Assembly (NCBI RefSeq): GCF_004346035.1
Contig: NZ_SLZN01000002.1
Span: forward strand, 62,001 to 126,000
Source: Acidomonas methanolica
GTDB taxonomy: Bacteria > Pseudomonadota > Alphaproteobacteria > Acetobacterales > Acetobacteraceae
Direction: 5' to 3'
Length of the DNA: 64,000 nt
Positions within the stretch are counted from its first letter, which is position 1; the number at the start of each line of letters is the position of its first letter. This document shows, one piece after another, positions 1 through 9,368 of the stretch. The notes under the pieces are model-generated. The model was not told where the DNA came from, ran no database searches, and saw only the letters and a program-made list of their open reading frames with translations. The position numbers were made by a program, and so were the translations under genes.

Positions 1-426
1 CTGGTGTTCGGCGCGCTCTCGCAACGGATCGGACGGCAGTTCGCCATCGCCATCGGCGCCTTCGCCGTCCTGCCGCTGCTGCCTCTCTGGACATTGCCGC
101 ATTCTCCCTTCTGGCTGGCTCTGGGCGCGATCGGCGTGCAGTTCTGCGTGCAGGGCGCATGGGGAGTCGTGCCCGCCTATCTCAGCGAATTGTCGCCCGC
201 TTCCGTCCGCGCCACCTTCCCCGGCCTCGCCTATCAGTGCGGCAACCTGATCGCGGCCAGCAACGCACTCCTTCAGAACAGGATTTCCGAGATGTTCGGC
301 GGGAATCTGGCGCCCGCGCTGATCGCCGTGGTCGGTGCGGCGGCGGTGGTGCTCCTGACGCTCACCCTGCTCAACGCTTTCCTGCACCCCACCATCGTCC
401 CGCGCCCTTCGAAGACCCGCGCCTGA
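1..426 (+). CDS. MFS transporter, SHS-like family, C-terminal part (5' truncated by window)
   Basis: The open frame runs into the left edge, so only the last 141 residues of a polytopic membrane carrier are visible. Four to five hydrophobic segments are seen, together with the pattern PAYLSELSPASVRATFPG near residues 59-75. That pattern is typical of the loop and helix following the central domain in the SHS (carboxylate/lactate:H+ symporter-like) branch of the major facilitator superfamily. The protein probably moves a small organic acid across the inner membrane, but the substrate cannot be read from this fragment. The codon at position 4 is an internal GTG, not a real start. A 123-bp spacer separates it from mutS. 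Confident as MFS, moderate for the SHS branch. Confidence 0.8.
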   Translation: MVFGALSQRIGRQFAIAIGAFAVLPLLPLWTLPHSPFWLALGAIGVQFCVQGAWGVVPAYLSELSPASVRATFPGLAYQCGNLIAASNALLQNRISEMFGGNLAPALIAVVGAAAVVLLTLTLLNAFLHPTIVPRPSKTRA

Positions 427-456
427 AAGAGGGACGAGCGGAAGTTTCCGGCGCGA

Positions 457-471
457 TTAAGTCCCGATTAA
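457..471. promoter_or_regulatory. Perfect TTAA-N7-TTAA (CtrA-type) site upstream of mutS
   Basis: Positions 457-460 and 468-471 are both TTAA, separated by exactly seven bases, which is the full consensus of the alphaproteobacterial cell-cycle regulator CtrA. The two half sites lie in a direct repeat, CGATTAA-gtcc-CGATTAA. The site is 79 bp upstream of the mutS start and 31 bp after the MFS stop. TTAA is rare in this GC-rich window, so the match is notable, but binding is inferred only. Confidence 0.45.
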
Positions 472-549
472 TACTTCGCACCTATCATTGCTGTTCCAAT
501 AGGCGGCCGGGGTGGGTAGAAATTCAGTCATGACGAACACGCGAAAAGA

Positions 550-3225
550 ATGACCGCGCCCATTCCACCCTCTCCCTCTCCTGAGGGCGCGACTCCGGCC
601 ATGGCGCAATGGTTCGCCCTCAAGGCTCAGGAGCCCGAATCCCTGCTGTTCTTTCGCATGGGCGATTTCTACGAACTCTTCTTCGGCGACGCCGAAGCCG
701 CCGCCACGGCGCTCGACATCGCCCTCACCACGCGCGGCCAGCACGCCGGCCAGCCGATTCCCATGTGCGGCGTGCCCGTGGCGGCGGCCCAGGCCTATCT
801 CGCCCGGCTGATTCGGCACGGTTATCGCGTGGCTGTGGCCGAACAGACACAGTCTTCCCCCAAAGCGGGTGGAAAACCTCTGAAAGGCCCCCTGTCCCGG
901 GCGGTCATTCGCGTCATTTCTCCCGGCACGCTGACCGAGGACGAACTTCTCGACGCCCAGCGGCCCAACCTGCTCCTGGCGCTCGCATCGCGGCCCGGAC
1001 GGGGCGATAGCGCCGCCGCGCATGTCGGCGCGGCCTGGATCGACATCTCCACAGGTCTTTTCGAGACGCAAAGCCTCGAAACCGAAGCCCTGCCGGAACT
1101 CCTCGCCCGGCTCGACCCGGCCGAAATCCTGGCCGACGACGCTCTGGTGCCGCCTGAGTTCCTGCCGCGCCTCGCTCCCCCTGCCGCCCCGCTGCGCGCC
1201 GACGCGGCAGAACGTGTCGTCGCGGAGACGTTCGGCGTCCCGCAGATCGGCGTGTTGGGCGAGTATGCAACCGAGGAAATCCTCGCCTGCGCCGCCATCC
1301 TGACCTATGTGCGGCGCAGTCAGGCAGGGACGATTCCACGCCTCGCCCGTCCGACGCCGTTGGGGGAGCGCGGCACGCTGGGCCTCGATCCCGCCACGCG
1401 GGCCAGTCTGGATTTGTTGCAGGCGCGTGACGGAACGACGGAGCACACGCTTTTCGCCGCCGTTGATCGAACGGTCACGGCAGCCGGCGCACGGCTTCTG
1501 GCGAGCTGGATCGCGGGACCCAGCACGGAACGGACACTGATCCTCGACCGGCAGGAGGCCTGGCGCTGGCTCGCCGCAGCACCGCCGTTACGCGCCGCGC
1601 TCGCCGGATTGCTGCGCCGGGTTCCCGATATGGAACGCGCGCTCGGCCGCCTCTCCGCAGGACGCGGCCAGCCGCGCGATCTGGCCGCGATCCGCGATGC
1701 GCTGCTCGCGGCGAATGCCTGCGTGGACATGCTGCGGCCGCAATGCGACGACCACACGCCGAAGCTGATCCGCGCCATTCTCGGCGGTCTGTTCGGCCGG
1801 GCCGACGCTCTTCTGGCCCAGCTTGAAGCCGCGCTGGCCGAAGCACTTCCCGCCCGGCTCGACGACGGCGGCGTCATCGCGCCGGGTTTCGACGCCGACC
1901 TGGATCGCTATCGCGCCCTGCGCGACGACAGCCGCAAACACGTCGCGGCGCTGCAATCCCGCTACGCCGCGGCCTTTGGCCTTTCCAACCTCAAGATACG
2001 CCATCACGCGCAACTCGGCTTCGTCATAGAGGTTCCCGCCGCCGCCGCCGCCCGTCTGCGCGACAGGCCGGAGGTGACCCTCCGGCAGGGAACGGCGAGT
2101 CTCGCCCGGTTTTCCACCGGCGAGCTGGCGGAGCTGGACCGCGCGATCCTCGAGGCGGGCGAACGCGCGGCGACGCTGGAGCGGCAGATCTTCAACGGTC
2201 TGGTGGCGCAGACGATCGGCATCGCGGCGCTGCCGGAAATCGCGCGGCTGTTCGCTCTGGCCGACGCGCTGCAATCCGCCGCAGCAATCGCGCAGGGCGG
2301 CGACTGGTGCTGCCCGGACATCACTGAGGACCAGAGTTTCGAGTTGCGCGCCTGCCGCCATCCGGTGGTGGAGGCCGCTCTCGACTCCGGCGCGCGCTTT
2401 GTGCCGAATGACTGCGCTTTGCCGCCCGATCGCCGCGTCATGCTGCTGACCGGCCCGAACATGGCGGGCAAATCCACCTTCCTGCGCCAGACGGCGCTGG
2501 CCGTGATCCTGGCCCAGGCGGGCCTCCCCGTCCCCGCCGAAAAGGCGCGGATCGGGCTGGTGGATCGTCTCTTTTCCCGTGTCGGCGCCGCCGACGATCT
2601 GGCGCGCGGACGCTCGACCTTCATGGTGGAGATGACCGAGACGGCGGCGATCCTGCGTCAGGCGGGGCCGCGCTCGCTTGTCGTCGTGGATGAGATCGGG
2701 CGCGGCACCGCGACGCTGGACGGGCTCGCCATCGCCTGGGCGACGCTGGAAAGCCTCCATTCCCAACTCGGCGCCCGCACGATTTTCGCCACGCATTTCC
2801 ATGAACTCGGCGCGCTCACGGATTCCATGCCCCGTCTCACGCCCTACACGATGGCGGTGCGGGAATGGCAGGGGAAGGTGATCTTCCAGCACGAGGTACG
2901 GCCCGGCGCGGCCCGCAAGAGCTGGGGCGTGCATGTGGCGCAACTCGCGGGCGTGCCACCGCCAGTCGTGCGCCGGGCGGCGCGATTGCTGAGCGCGCTC
3001 GAACGCGATCACGCGCAGATGCGCCCGTCCCTGCCGCTCTTCGACGACACGGCGAGAGCGGAAGAAGACGAGACGGGCCAGGAGCGCGACAGGGCACCCC
3101 CGCCGGATCGGCTGCGGGAAGTGGTGGAGCGCATGGACCCCGATGCGATGTCACCTCGCGAGGCGCTCCAGACGCTTTACGATCTCAAGAAACTCCTGCT
3201 TGAACAGAATGGGCCTTTGGCGTGA
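550..3225 (+). CDS. mutS: DNA mismatch repair protein MutS
   Basis: MutS recognises mismatches and small loops and, with ATP, triggers repair through MutL. The 891-aa length is usual for the family. The mismatch-reading motif GDFYELFF is at about residues 38-45 in domain I. The ATPase Walker A motif TGPNMAGKST lies near 633-642, followed by the family's ST(F)MVEM and DEIGRGT (Walker B) motifs and the ATHFHEL segment. A helix-turn-helix dimerisation tail ends the protein. The ATG at 550 begins just before the conserved domain and has only a weak purine-rich AAAAGA upstream. A perfect CtrA-type site lies in the 5' spacer. glnD follows after about 60 bp on the same strand. Function is certain from motifs. 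Confidence 0.98.
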   Translation: MTAPIPPSPSPEGATPAMAQWFALKAQEPESLLFFRMGDFYELFFGDAEAAATALDIALTTRGQHAGQPIPMCGVPVAAAQAYLARLIRHGYRVAVAEQTQSSPKAGGKPLKGPLSRAVIRVISPGTLTEDELLDAQRPNLLLALASRPGRGDSAAAHVGAAWIDISTGLFETQSLETEALPELLARLDPAEILADDALVPPEFLPRLAPPAAPLRADAAERVVAETFGVPQIGVLGEYATEEILACAAILTYVRRSQAGTIPRLARPTPLGERGTLGLDPATRASLDLLQARDGTTEHTLFAAVDRTVTAAGARLLASWIAGPSTERTLILDRQEAWRWLAAAPPLRAALAGLLRRVPDMERALGRLSAGRGQPRDLAAIRDALLAANACVDMLRPQCDDHTPKLIRAILGGLFGRADALLAQLEAALAEALPARLDDGGVIAPGFDADLDRYRALRDDSRKHVAALQSRYAAAFGLSNLKIRHHAQLGFVIEVPAAAAARLRDRPEVTLRQGTASLARFSTGELAELDRAILEAGERAATLERQIFNGLVAQTIGIAALPEIARLFALADALQSAAAIAQGGDWCCPDITEDQSFELRACRHPVVEAALDSGARFVPNDCALPPDRRVMLLTGPNMAGKSTFLRQTALAVILAQAGLPVPAEKARIGLVDRLFSRVGAADDLARGRSTFMVEMTETAAILRQAGPRSLVVVDEIGRGTATLDGLAIAWATLESLHSQLGARTIFATHFHELGALTDSMPRLTPYTMAVREWQGKVIFQHEVRPGAARKSWGVHVAQLAGVPPPVVRRAARLLSALERDHAQMRPSLPLFDDTARAEEDETGQERDRAPPPDRLREVVERMDPDAMSPREALQTLYDLKKLLLEQNGPLA

Positions 3226-3286
3226 GGATGGCCGACGCTCTGCCCTGTCCCCTGATCCCCTTGCCCGGCATGACTGACGGAATTTG

Positions 3287-6091
3287 ATGCGCGACCCGAT
3301 CTCGACGAATGCAAACGACATGCGGCACCATCTTGCCACGGCGATGACCGCGGCGGGCGGCGTGGGGGAAATCGCGAGAGAGGAGGCGATCGGCATTTTC
3401 CGTCGCCATCTCGGCCGTCATTATGGCGAGATCCGCCGTCTGTTCGAGACGCGGAAAATGAAGGGAATCGCTGCGGCCGGAACGCTGGCGGCCCTGACCG
3501 ACGGCGTCATCGCGACGCTCGCGCAGTTCGTCAGCACGAAGCACGGCGCGGCGGACGCGCCCTCTTTCTGCATCTGCGCCACCGGCGGCTACGGCGCCGG
3601 GCTGCTGGCCCCGTTCAGCGATATCGACCTGCTGTTCCTCACGGTCGATCCGCTGACGCCGGACGTCACGGCGCAGATCGAATATATCCTTTATTTTCTG
3701 TGGGATCTTGGCCTGCGCGTCGGGCATGCCACGCGATCCGTCGAAGGCTGCTTGCAAGCGGCGGCCGATGATCTGACCATTCGCACGACATTGCTCGACG
3801 CGAGACGGCTTTGGGGATCTCGCGCGCTCTACGAGGAATTCGGCCAGCATTTCAATCCCGACCGGGCGGCCGCCGCAACGTTCATCCGCGAGAAGATGAA
3901 CGAGCGCGAGATGCGCCATCTGAGGTTTTCGGCCAATCCGCATATGGTCGAGCCCAATGTGAAGGAAGGGCCCGGCGGCCTGCGCGATCTCCAGACGCTG
4001 AACTGGATGTGCCGCGCGGCACTCGGGCCGTCCGGCCTCAACCCGGCGGCAACGCAGGATGATCCGGTCTTCACCTCCTGCGGCCTTCTGACGGCGCAGG
4101 AGGCCAATCGCGCCCGTCGCGCCTGGAACTTCCTCTGGACGGTCCGCATCCATCTTCATTACATCGCGGGCCGCGCCGATGAGCGCCTCCTGTTCGACAT
4201 GCAGCCCGTCGTCGGCGGTCGTATGGGATATACGGGTCACGGACGCCAGGTCGGCGTCGAACGGTTCATGCGGCATTATTTCCTGACCGCCCGCGAGGTC
4301 AGCCGCCTGACGCAGGTGCTCGAACCGGCCATCATGGGACATCTCCTCGGCCTTCCGGCGCCGGACCCCGTCGGCGAGAGGCTCGCGGCGGAACTGGACG
4401 CCTGCGACGGGCAAATGCTGGAGGGACAACTCGCCCCGAAGCCGGATAACCGTTTCGAGACCGAGCCGGGCCGCATGATCGCGCTGCTCGATTGCGCGCG
4501 CCGACACGGGCTGCGACTCCACCCTCTGGTCCGGCAGCAGCTCATCCGGCATGAACGCCAGGGAATCGCCCTGCGCGCCGATCCTGCGGCGACGCGCATC
4601 GTCGCGAGCCTGCTCTGTCAGCCTACAGGCGCGGAGGAGGCGGAGGATCGCGGGATCATGTCCAGCGGCGCCGACTGGGCGGCGTTATTGAGCGAAACGG
4701 GGCTGCTCGGCGCGCTTCTGCCCGACTGGTCCCGCATCGTCGGACAAATGCAGTTCGACACCTACCATATCTATACGGTCGATATTCACAGTATCGAGGC
4801 GCTGAGAGTCCTCGGGCTTATCGAACAGGGAAAGATGGCGGATGAAATTCCGCTCGCCTATACGCTGGCGCATGACATCCAGTCACGCCGCGCGCTGTAT
4901 ATCGCGACGCTGATCCACGATATCGCGAAGGGGCGCGGGGGCGATCATTCCGAACTCGGGTCCGAAGTCGCGCTCCATCTCTGTCCCGCCCTCGGCCTCG
5001 ACATGGAGGAGACCGAAACCGTCTCCTGGCTGGTCCTGCATCATCTGCTGCTCAGTCAGACGGCCTTCCGGCGCGATATCGACGATCCGCGCACCATCCT
5101 CGATCTCGCTGACACCATCCAGTCGCCCGAACGCCTCCGCCTCCTGTTCCTGCTGACGATCGCCGATATGCGCGCCGTCAATCCGACGGTCTGGAACGCG
5201 TGGAAGGCCACATTGCTGCGCGAAATCCACACCCGCGTCGCGGAAGTGCTCGAAGGCGGAATGGCCGCGGAAGAGCGCGACGTGCGTGTGGAACGGGCCA
5301 AGGAACTGGCGCGGGACGGCCTGGTCAAGCAAGGCCTGTCCAAGGAAAAGATCGAGCATTTCCTGAATCTCGGCTATGCGGGATACTGGCTCGGCTTCGA
5401 TGCCGACACTCATATGCGCCATGCCCGGCTCGTCATCGAGTCCGATATCGACGACGCCCCGCTGACTATCGAAGCCCTGCCCATCCCCTCGCGGGACGTG
5501 ACGGAAATCACGATCCTGAGCGCCGATCATCCCGGATTGTTCAGCCGTATCGCCGGCGCATTGGCGGTGGCAGGAGCCTCCATCGTCGATGCGCGCATCC
5601 ATACATTGTCCGACGGCATGGCGCTGGATACGTTCTGGGTGCAGGACCCGTTCGGCAGCGCCTTCGAAACGCCGCAGCAATTGACGCGGCTGCATACGCT
5701 GGTGGAACAGTCCCTGGCGGGCAAGCTGAATGTGGACCGCGAGATCGAGCGCGCGAACATTCATCGTCATCCGGGACGACGCGTGCGCGCCATCCATGTC
5801 CCGCCGCGCGTGGTGATCGACAACAATGCCTCGGACCGCCATACCGTCATCGAAGTGAACGGTCGGGACCGCGCGGGCCTTCTGCACGACGTGACCCAGG
5901 CGATCAGCGAGCAGTCACTGCAAATCGCCTCGGCCCATGTCACCACCTACGGCATTCGCGCGGTGGATGTCTTCTATGTGCGGGATCTGTTCGGGCTCAA
6001 GCTGACGGATGACAAGCGCATCGCGGCCGTGCGCGCCGCGATTCTCGATGTCCTGCGGGAGCGCGATTCACTCACGGTTTCCGCCGCCTGA
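3287..6091 (+). CDS. glnD: Bifunctional [protein-PII] uridylyltransferase / uridylyl-removing enzyme GlnD
   Basis: GlnD is the glutamine sensor that adds UMP to, or removes it from, PII proteins (GlnB/GlnK) and so controls nitrogen assimilation. The 934-aa product has the nucleotidyltransferase signature GGYGAGLLAPFSDIDLLFL near residues 100-118, an HD phosphohydrolase motif (HDIAKGRGGDHSE) near 544, and two C-terminal ACT glutamine-binding domains beginning around 739 and 853. TTG at 3284 directly precedes the chosen ATG at 3287; either could start translation. The 3' end overlaps the convergent TPR gene by 24 bp. GlnD after MutS on the same strand is, as I recall, a common arrangement in acetic acid bacteria. 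Confidence 0.97.
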   Translation: MRDPISTNANDMRHHLATAMTAAGGVGEIAREEAIGIFRRHLGRHYGEIRRLFETRKMKGIAAAGTLAALTDGVIATLAQFVSTKHGAADAPSFCICATGGYGAGLLAPFSDIDLLFLTVDPLTPDVTAQIEYILYFLWDLGLRVGHATRSVEGCLQAAADDLTIRTTLLDARRLWGSRALYEEFGQHFNPDRAAAATFIREKMNEREMRHLRFSANPHMVEPNVKEGPGGLRDLQTLNWMCRAALGPSGLNPAATQDDPVFTSCGLLTAQEANRARRAWNFLWTVRIHLHYIAGRADERLLFDMQPVVGGRMGYTGHGRQVGVERFMRHYFLTAREVSRLTQVLEPAIMGHLLGLPAPDPVGERLAAELDACDGQMLEGQLAPKPDNRFETEPGRMIALLDCARRHGLRLHPLVRQQLIRHERQGIALRADPAATRIVASLLCQPTGAEEAEDRGIMSSGADWAALLSETGLLGALLPDWSRIVGQMQFDTYHIYTVDIHSIEALRVLGLIEQGKMADEIPLAYTLAHDIQSRRALYIATLIHDIAKGRGGDHSELGSEVALHLCPALGLDMEETETVSWLVLHHLLLSQTAFRRDIDDPRTILDLADTIQSPERLRLLFLLTIADMRAVNPTVWNAWKATLLREIHTRVAEVLEGGMAAEERDVRVERAKELARDGLVKQGLSKEKIEHFLNLGYAGYWLGFDADTHMRHARLVIESDIDDAPLTIEALPIPSRDVTEITILSADHPGLFSRIAGALAVAGASIVDARIHTLSDGMALDTFWVQDPFGSAFETPQQLTRLHTLVEQSLAGKLNVDREIERANIHRHPGRRVRAIHVPPRVVIDNNASDRHTVIEVNGRDRAGLLHDVTQAISEQSLQIASAHVTTYGIRAVDVFYVRDLFGLKLTDDKRIAAVRAAILDVLRERDSLTVSAA

Positions 6092-7786
6092 AAACGCCGC
6101 GAGTTCCTGCCCGATGCGCCGGATCAACCCGTTCCAGCATGTCGGCGGGGGCTCGAGCGTATCGACGTTGAAAATCCGAACGGAGCGATACCAGCGCGGC
6201 CCGCGCCACCGCCAGTCGCCCCCGAGGCGATTGAGCAGCCACGCAGGATGTCCCATGGCCCCCGCGAGATGAATCACCAGGCTGTCGACACCGATCACCA
6301 GATCACACCCGGCGATCGCGTCCGCCAGATCGCCGAGATCATCCAGCGGCGGACAGATCATGCCTCCTCGGCTCTCCGGCGACGCGTCCTTTTGCAGACA
6401 GACGAACTCTATCCCCGGCACGGCGAGAATCGGCGCGAGTTGATCGAAATCGAGCGAGCGCCGTGCATCGAAGCGATAGGTGGGATTGCCTGCCCAAGAC
6501 AGACCCACCCGCCTGCGCCGTGCTGATGGTGAGAACGGGACATCCAGATACGGCGCATCGGCGGGAGGGCCGTTCAGCCCGAGCAGAACGGGGAGACTCA
6601 GCAAGCCGGCGCGCGCGCCCGTTCCGCGCCCCACACGCACGCGGCCATCCGGCACGTCGCGCATGGCCGGCATCCGTTCAAGCAACGGCACGACCTGCTC
6701 CGGAAGATCCAGCATCAGGGGCGCCCTTTCGGCCGCCATCGGAATGAAGCGCAAGAACTGGATCGTATCGCCCAAGCCCTGCTCGGCATGCACCGTCACG
6801 ACCTGGTTCGTCGGCTGGCCGTCCCATGTCCCGCCGTCAGCAGGTCGTGCGCCCGGAAGCGCATGCCGTTCTTCGAAGCGTTTCCAGCCGCGCGCCATAG
6901 TCCCGCGCCCGAGATCGATCGTACCCAATGTGAAGAGCGCACGGGCCGTTTCGACAGGATTTTCCATTTCCACGACCTGATGCAACAGGCGCTCGGCGGC
7001 GTCATATTCGCCATATTCCGCCAAGCAGGCCCCCTTGCTGTTCAGAACGCGCGCATCCTGCGGCGCATCGGTCAGAGCTTCGTCGAACGCCGCGACGGCC
7101 TGCTGATAAAATCCGAGCGCTGTCAGGGCGATCCCGAGATTATGGACCGTCTCGACGCTGGGGCGTCCCAAATTCACCGCGTGTTCAAGCACCGTTCGGG
7201 CTTCGCTGAACGCCGCAACCTCGATGAGCGTCGCTCCGAGATTGGCCCAGGCCGCCGGATCGTTCGGGAGAAGGCGGCAAATGACCCGAAAATGCGGCAG
7301 GGCAAGGGAAAACGACCGATTTTCAAAATAATGGACCGCCAGAGCCTGTCGCACGCCGACATCCGCCGGAGCGAGGTCCACCGCCCGAGTGAACGCCGCC
7401 TCGGCCTCCTCCCGGCGATTCAGCCGCACAAGGCTCTGCCCGAGACGGGCGTGAGCATACGGATCGCCCGGGCGAAACATGACGGCGACCGCGAGGGCAG
7501 CCCGCGCGGCTTCGTCATGCCCCGCGCCGCTTAACGCCTCCCCGAGCGTACGATGGAAACGCGATGTCTGTTCATGAGTGAGCACCGGAACGGCGATCGC
7601 CTGCCCGGCGTGACCGATCGCGAGGCCGGGCAAACCGCGCGCCAGCGCCACGCAGGCGAGGCCGTGTATCGCCTCCGCATGGCCGGGCCTTTCCCGGAGA
7701 GCCATAGTGAAACAGGCTTCCGCTTCCGCCAGATTCGCGTTGGCGATATGGGAAAACCCGGCCGCGATCGCATCACTGTCAGCCAT
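6068..7786 (-). CDS. Tetratricopeptide repeat protein with glycosyltransferase-9-like C-terminal domain
   Basis: The first two thirds (about residues 1-310 of 572) consist of tandem TPR units with the usual A-x-x-x-G/A-A pattern, for example around QAVAAFDEAL. The last third resembles the GT-B fold used by heptosyltransferase-like (GT9) proteins: EQGLGDTIQFLRF is the nucleotide-binding-side loop, and GVDSLVIHLAGAMG is the conserved C-terminal motif. Such proteins are assumed to glycosylate or scaffold cell-surface or flagellar components, but no substrate can be deduced. ATG 7786 is preferred over GTG 7798 because AGGAG at 7791-7795 sits just before it. The gene converges on glnD with a 24-bp overlap. 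A paralogue of the same architecture lies at 31546-33030. Confidence 0.85.
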   Translation of the reverse strand: MADSDAIAAGFSHIANANLAEAEACFTMALRERPGHAEAIHGLACVALARGLPGLAIGHAGQAIAVPVLTHEQTSRFHRTLGEALSGAGHDEAARAALAVAVMFRPGDPYAHARLGQSLVRLNRREEAEAAFTRAVDLAPADVGVRQALAVHYFENRSFSLALPHFRVICRLLPNDPAAWANLGATLIEVAAFSEARTVLEHAVNLGRPSVETVHNLGIALTALGFYQQAVAAFDEALTDAPQDARVLNSKGACLAEYGEYDAAERLLHQVVEMENPVETARALFTLGTIDLGRGTMARGWKRFEERHALPGARPADGGTWDGQPTNQVVTVHAEQGLGDTIQFLRFIPMAAERAPLMLDLPEQVVPLLERMPAMRDVPDGRVRVGRGTGARAGLLSLPVLLGLNGPPADAPYLDVPFSPSARRRRVGLSWAGNPTYRFDARRSLDFDQLAPILAVPGIEFVCLQKDASPESRGGMICPPLDDLGDLADAIAGCDLVIGVDSLVIHLAGAMGHPAWLLNRLGGDWRWRGPRWYRSVRIFNVDTLEPPPTCWNGLIRRIGQELAAFSGGGNRE

Positions 7787-7914
7787 GCCGCTCCTCACGG
7801 TTCGACGCGTCCGGACTCCTCATGATTTCTTCGGGCCCGTTTACGATTGATTCAGATTTATGTCGGACACTCAACGCCTGCTGGCTCTCAGCAGAAGACG
7901 AGGGGAACCGATCG

Positions 7915-8217
7915 ATGCATGTCGAGCAAAGAACGGGCTCAATCCCGGGGATAGTGTTCGCCACGGTCCGGCATGGGTCAACAGCCAGAACGATCACCGT
8001 CTCTGTTGCGCGCACGGAGACCGGCCGCTTCGTGGCCAAACTTCCGTCCGGCAAATGGAGTATCGAATGCATGACCGCGGAGAACGCCATTCTGATGCAC
8101 GCCGCGCTGATCTTTCCCATAGAGATCGAATCGGCGCCATGGCTCGCGAATGCGCAGAAATGCCCGATCACGAAAAACACACTCTCCGCGACAAAAACGA
8201 AGAATCTCGCTTCCTGA
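7915..8217 (+). CDS. Small hypothetical protein
   Basis: A 100-aa frame starts at ATG 7915, about 11 bases after a GAGGGG purine block; an in-frame ATG at 7822 would make it 131 aa. From 7915 on the codons favour G or C in third position as in neighbouring genes, whereas the stretch before 7915 does not, which supports the shorter form. The product contains a strand-rich central part (TITVSVARTETGRFVAKLPSGKW) suggestive of a small beta fold. There is no signal peptide or membrane segment. I do not recognise the family. Antisense open frames cover the same region, so expression evidence or homologues are needed to confirm the gene. Confidence 0.45.
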   Translation: MHVEQRTGSIPGIVFATVRHGSTARTITVSVARTETGRFVAKLPSGKWSIECMTAENAILMHAALIFPIEIESAPWLANAQKCPITKNTLSATKTKNLAS

Positions 8218-8296
8218 CATCCATGAGACGCGGCGCCATAACCAGACACAAGAGGGAGAGCCTTGCGTTCGATCCCGAACGGCGCGAGAACACGCC

Positions 8297-9325
8297 ATGC
8301 CCGCCTCGCCTTCTCGTCCTTTGTCCCGCCGTGCGGCCTTGCACGGAGTGGGCGTGACTCTGGGAGCAGGCCTGCTTGCCAGACCCCGCCCCGCCCGAGC
8401 GGATCGTCCCTGGGCAGAGGCCGGACAGCGCGCCTCGATCATCGACACCCGGACCCTGCCGCCAGGGTCCGATCCATGGCGCGCCGTCGCCGCCGGCGAG
8501 GATGGACGGCTGATCGGGCTCGCGGCGAAAGGCGACACGACAGGCCTCCAAAGCCTGGATCAGCAAGGACATGTCACCTCATTCGATCCCGGCATCGTCG
8601 CGCCTGACATTCTGACGGTCGGCGGGGATGGGGGACTCTGGTGCGTCAGCCAGGGAAAGACCGGGAACGGCACCAGTCTTCACCTCCTCGACCGCGCGAC
8701 TTCACGCGTGCGGGATAGCTGGCCGTTGCCTGCCGCGCTGCTCAGACCCGCCTCTCACCTCAGTGCGATGGCCGTTCATGGGCCGCTGATCTATCTGGCG
8801 GATGACGGTGTCCCCGCCCTCATCGTCTTCGACCGGCGAAACAATGCCGGACGGCGACTTCTGGAAAACAATCCCAGCCTTCGCGGTCGCCGGGCGACCG
8901 TCATCGGCGGCGTGACGCAGATGCGCGACGGGCATGTGCTGGAACGCGACGTCGCGATGCTCGCCCTGTCCCCCGACGGAACATGGCTGTTCTACCAGCC
9001 GCCGTGCGGCCCGCTCTATCGCATTGCGACGGAGCTGCTGACGGACCCCTCCATCGGGCCCGTCGAGCAACTGGACGGCTCCGCCGAATGGCGCGACACG
9101 CCGACATTGAGCGGCCTGGTCATGACGCCGCGCGGCACGTTGCTGATGATGGACGTCGCCGAGGGCCGTCTTCTGAGTTTCTCCGCCGCGCGCGATCCCC
9201 TCTGGCTGCTTGCCGATCCTCGCCTCGCCGGGGCCGGCGCGCCCTCACTCGACACCGACGGCACAGTGCTGGTCCCGATTGCGGCGGGCCCCGCCGTGCT
9301 GAAGATTTCCTGCCCCGGTACCTGA
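8297..9325 (+). CDS. Tat-exported Yellow / major-royal-jelly-protein-like protein
   Basis: The 342-aa product begins with a twin-arginine-like leader (SRRAAL at residues 10-15, hydrophobic stretch, then ARPRPARA before the likely cleavage site near residue 30), so export to the periplasm is expected. The mature part has the blade-like pattern of the MRJP/Yellow beta-propeller family: GGDGGLWCVSQG, PLIYLADDG followed by ALIVFDRRN, ALSPDGTWLFYQPPCGPLYRI, and a closing DPRLAG...SLDTDGT segment. The function of bacterial members is largely unknown, and some are annotated as lactonase- or dopachrome-conversion-like. ATG 8297 is chosen because it opens the leader; longer frames upstream lack coding character. 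thrC follows 43 bp downstream. The family call is by motif pattern. Confidence 0.7.
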   Translation: MPASPSRPLSRRAALHGVGVTLGAGLLARPRPARADRPWAEAGQRASIIDTRTLPPGSDPWRAVAAGEDGRLIGLAAKGDTTGLQSLDQQGHVTSFDPGIVAPDILTVGGDGGLWCVSQGKTGNGTSLHLLDRATSRVRDSWPLPAALLRPASHLSAMAVHGPLIYLADDGVPALIVFDRRNNAGRRLLENNPSLRGRRATVIGGVTQMRDGHVLERDVAMLALSPDGTWLFYQPPCGPLYRIATELLTDPSIGPVEQLDGSAEWRDTPTLSGLVMTPRGTLLMMDVAEGRLLSFSAARDPLWLLADPRLAGAGAPSLDTDGTVLVPIAAGPAVLKISCPGT

Positions 9326-9368
9326 CGCAACGCTCCACGCATCCGCCCAGCCATGTTATGAGCCTCAT

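Noticed and set aside
3185-4552. Minus-strand open frame inside glnD
   Set aside because: Composition is a mirror of glnD codon bias; no ribosome site or domain.
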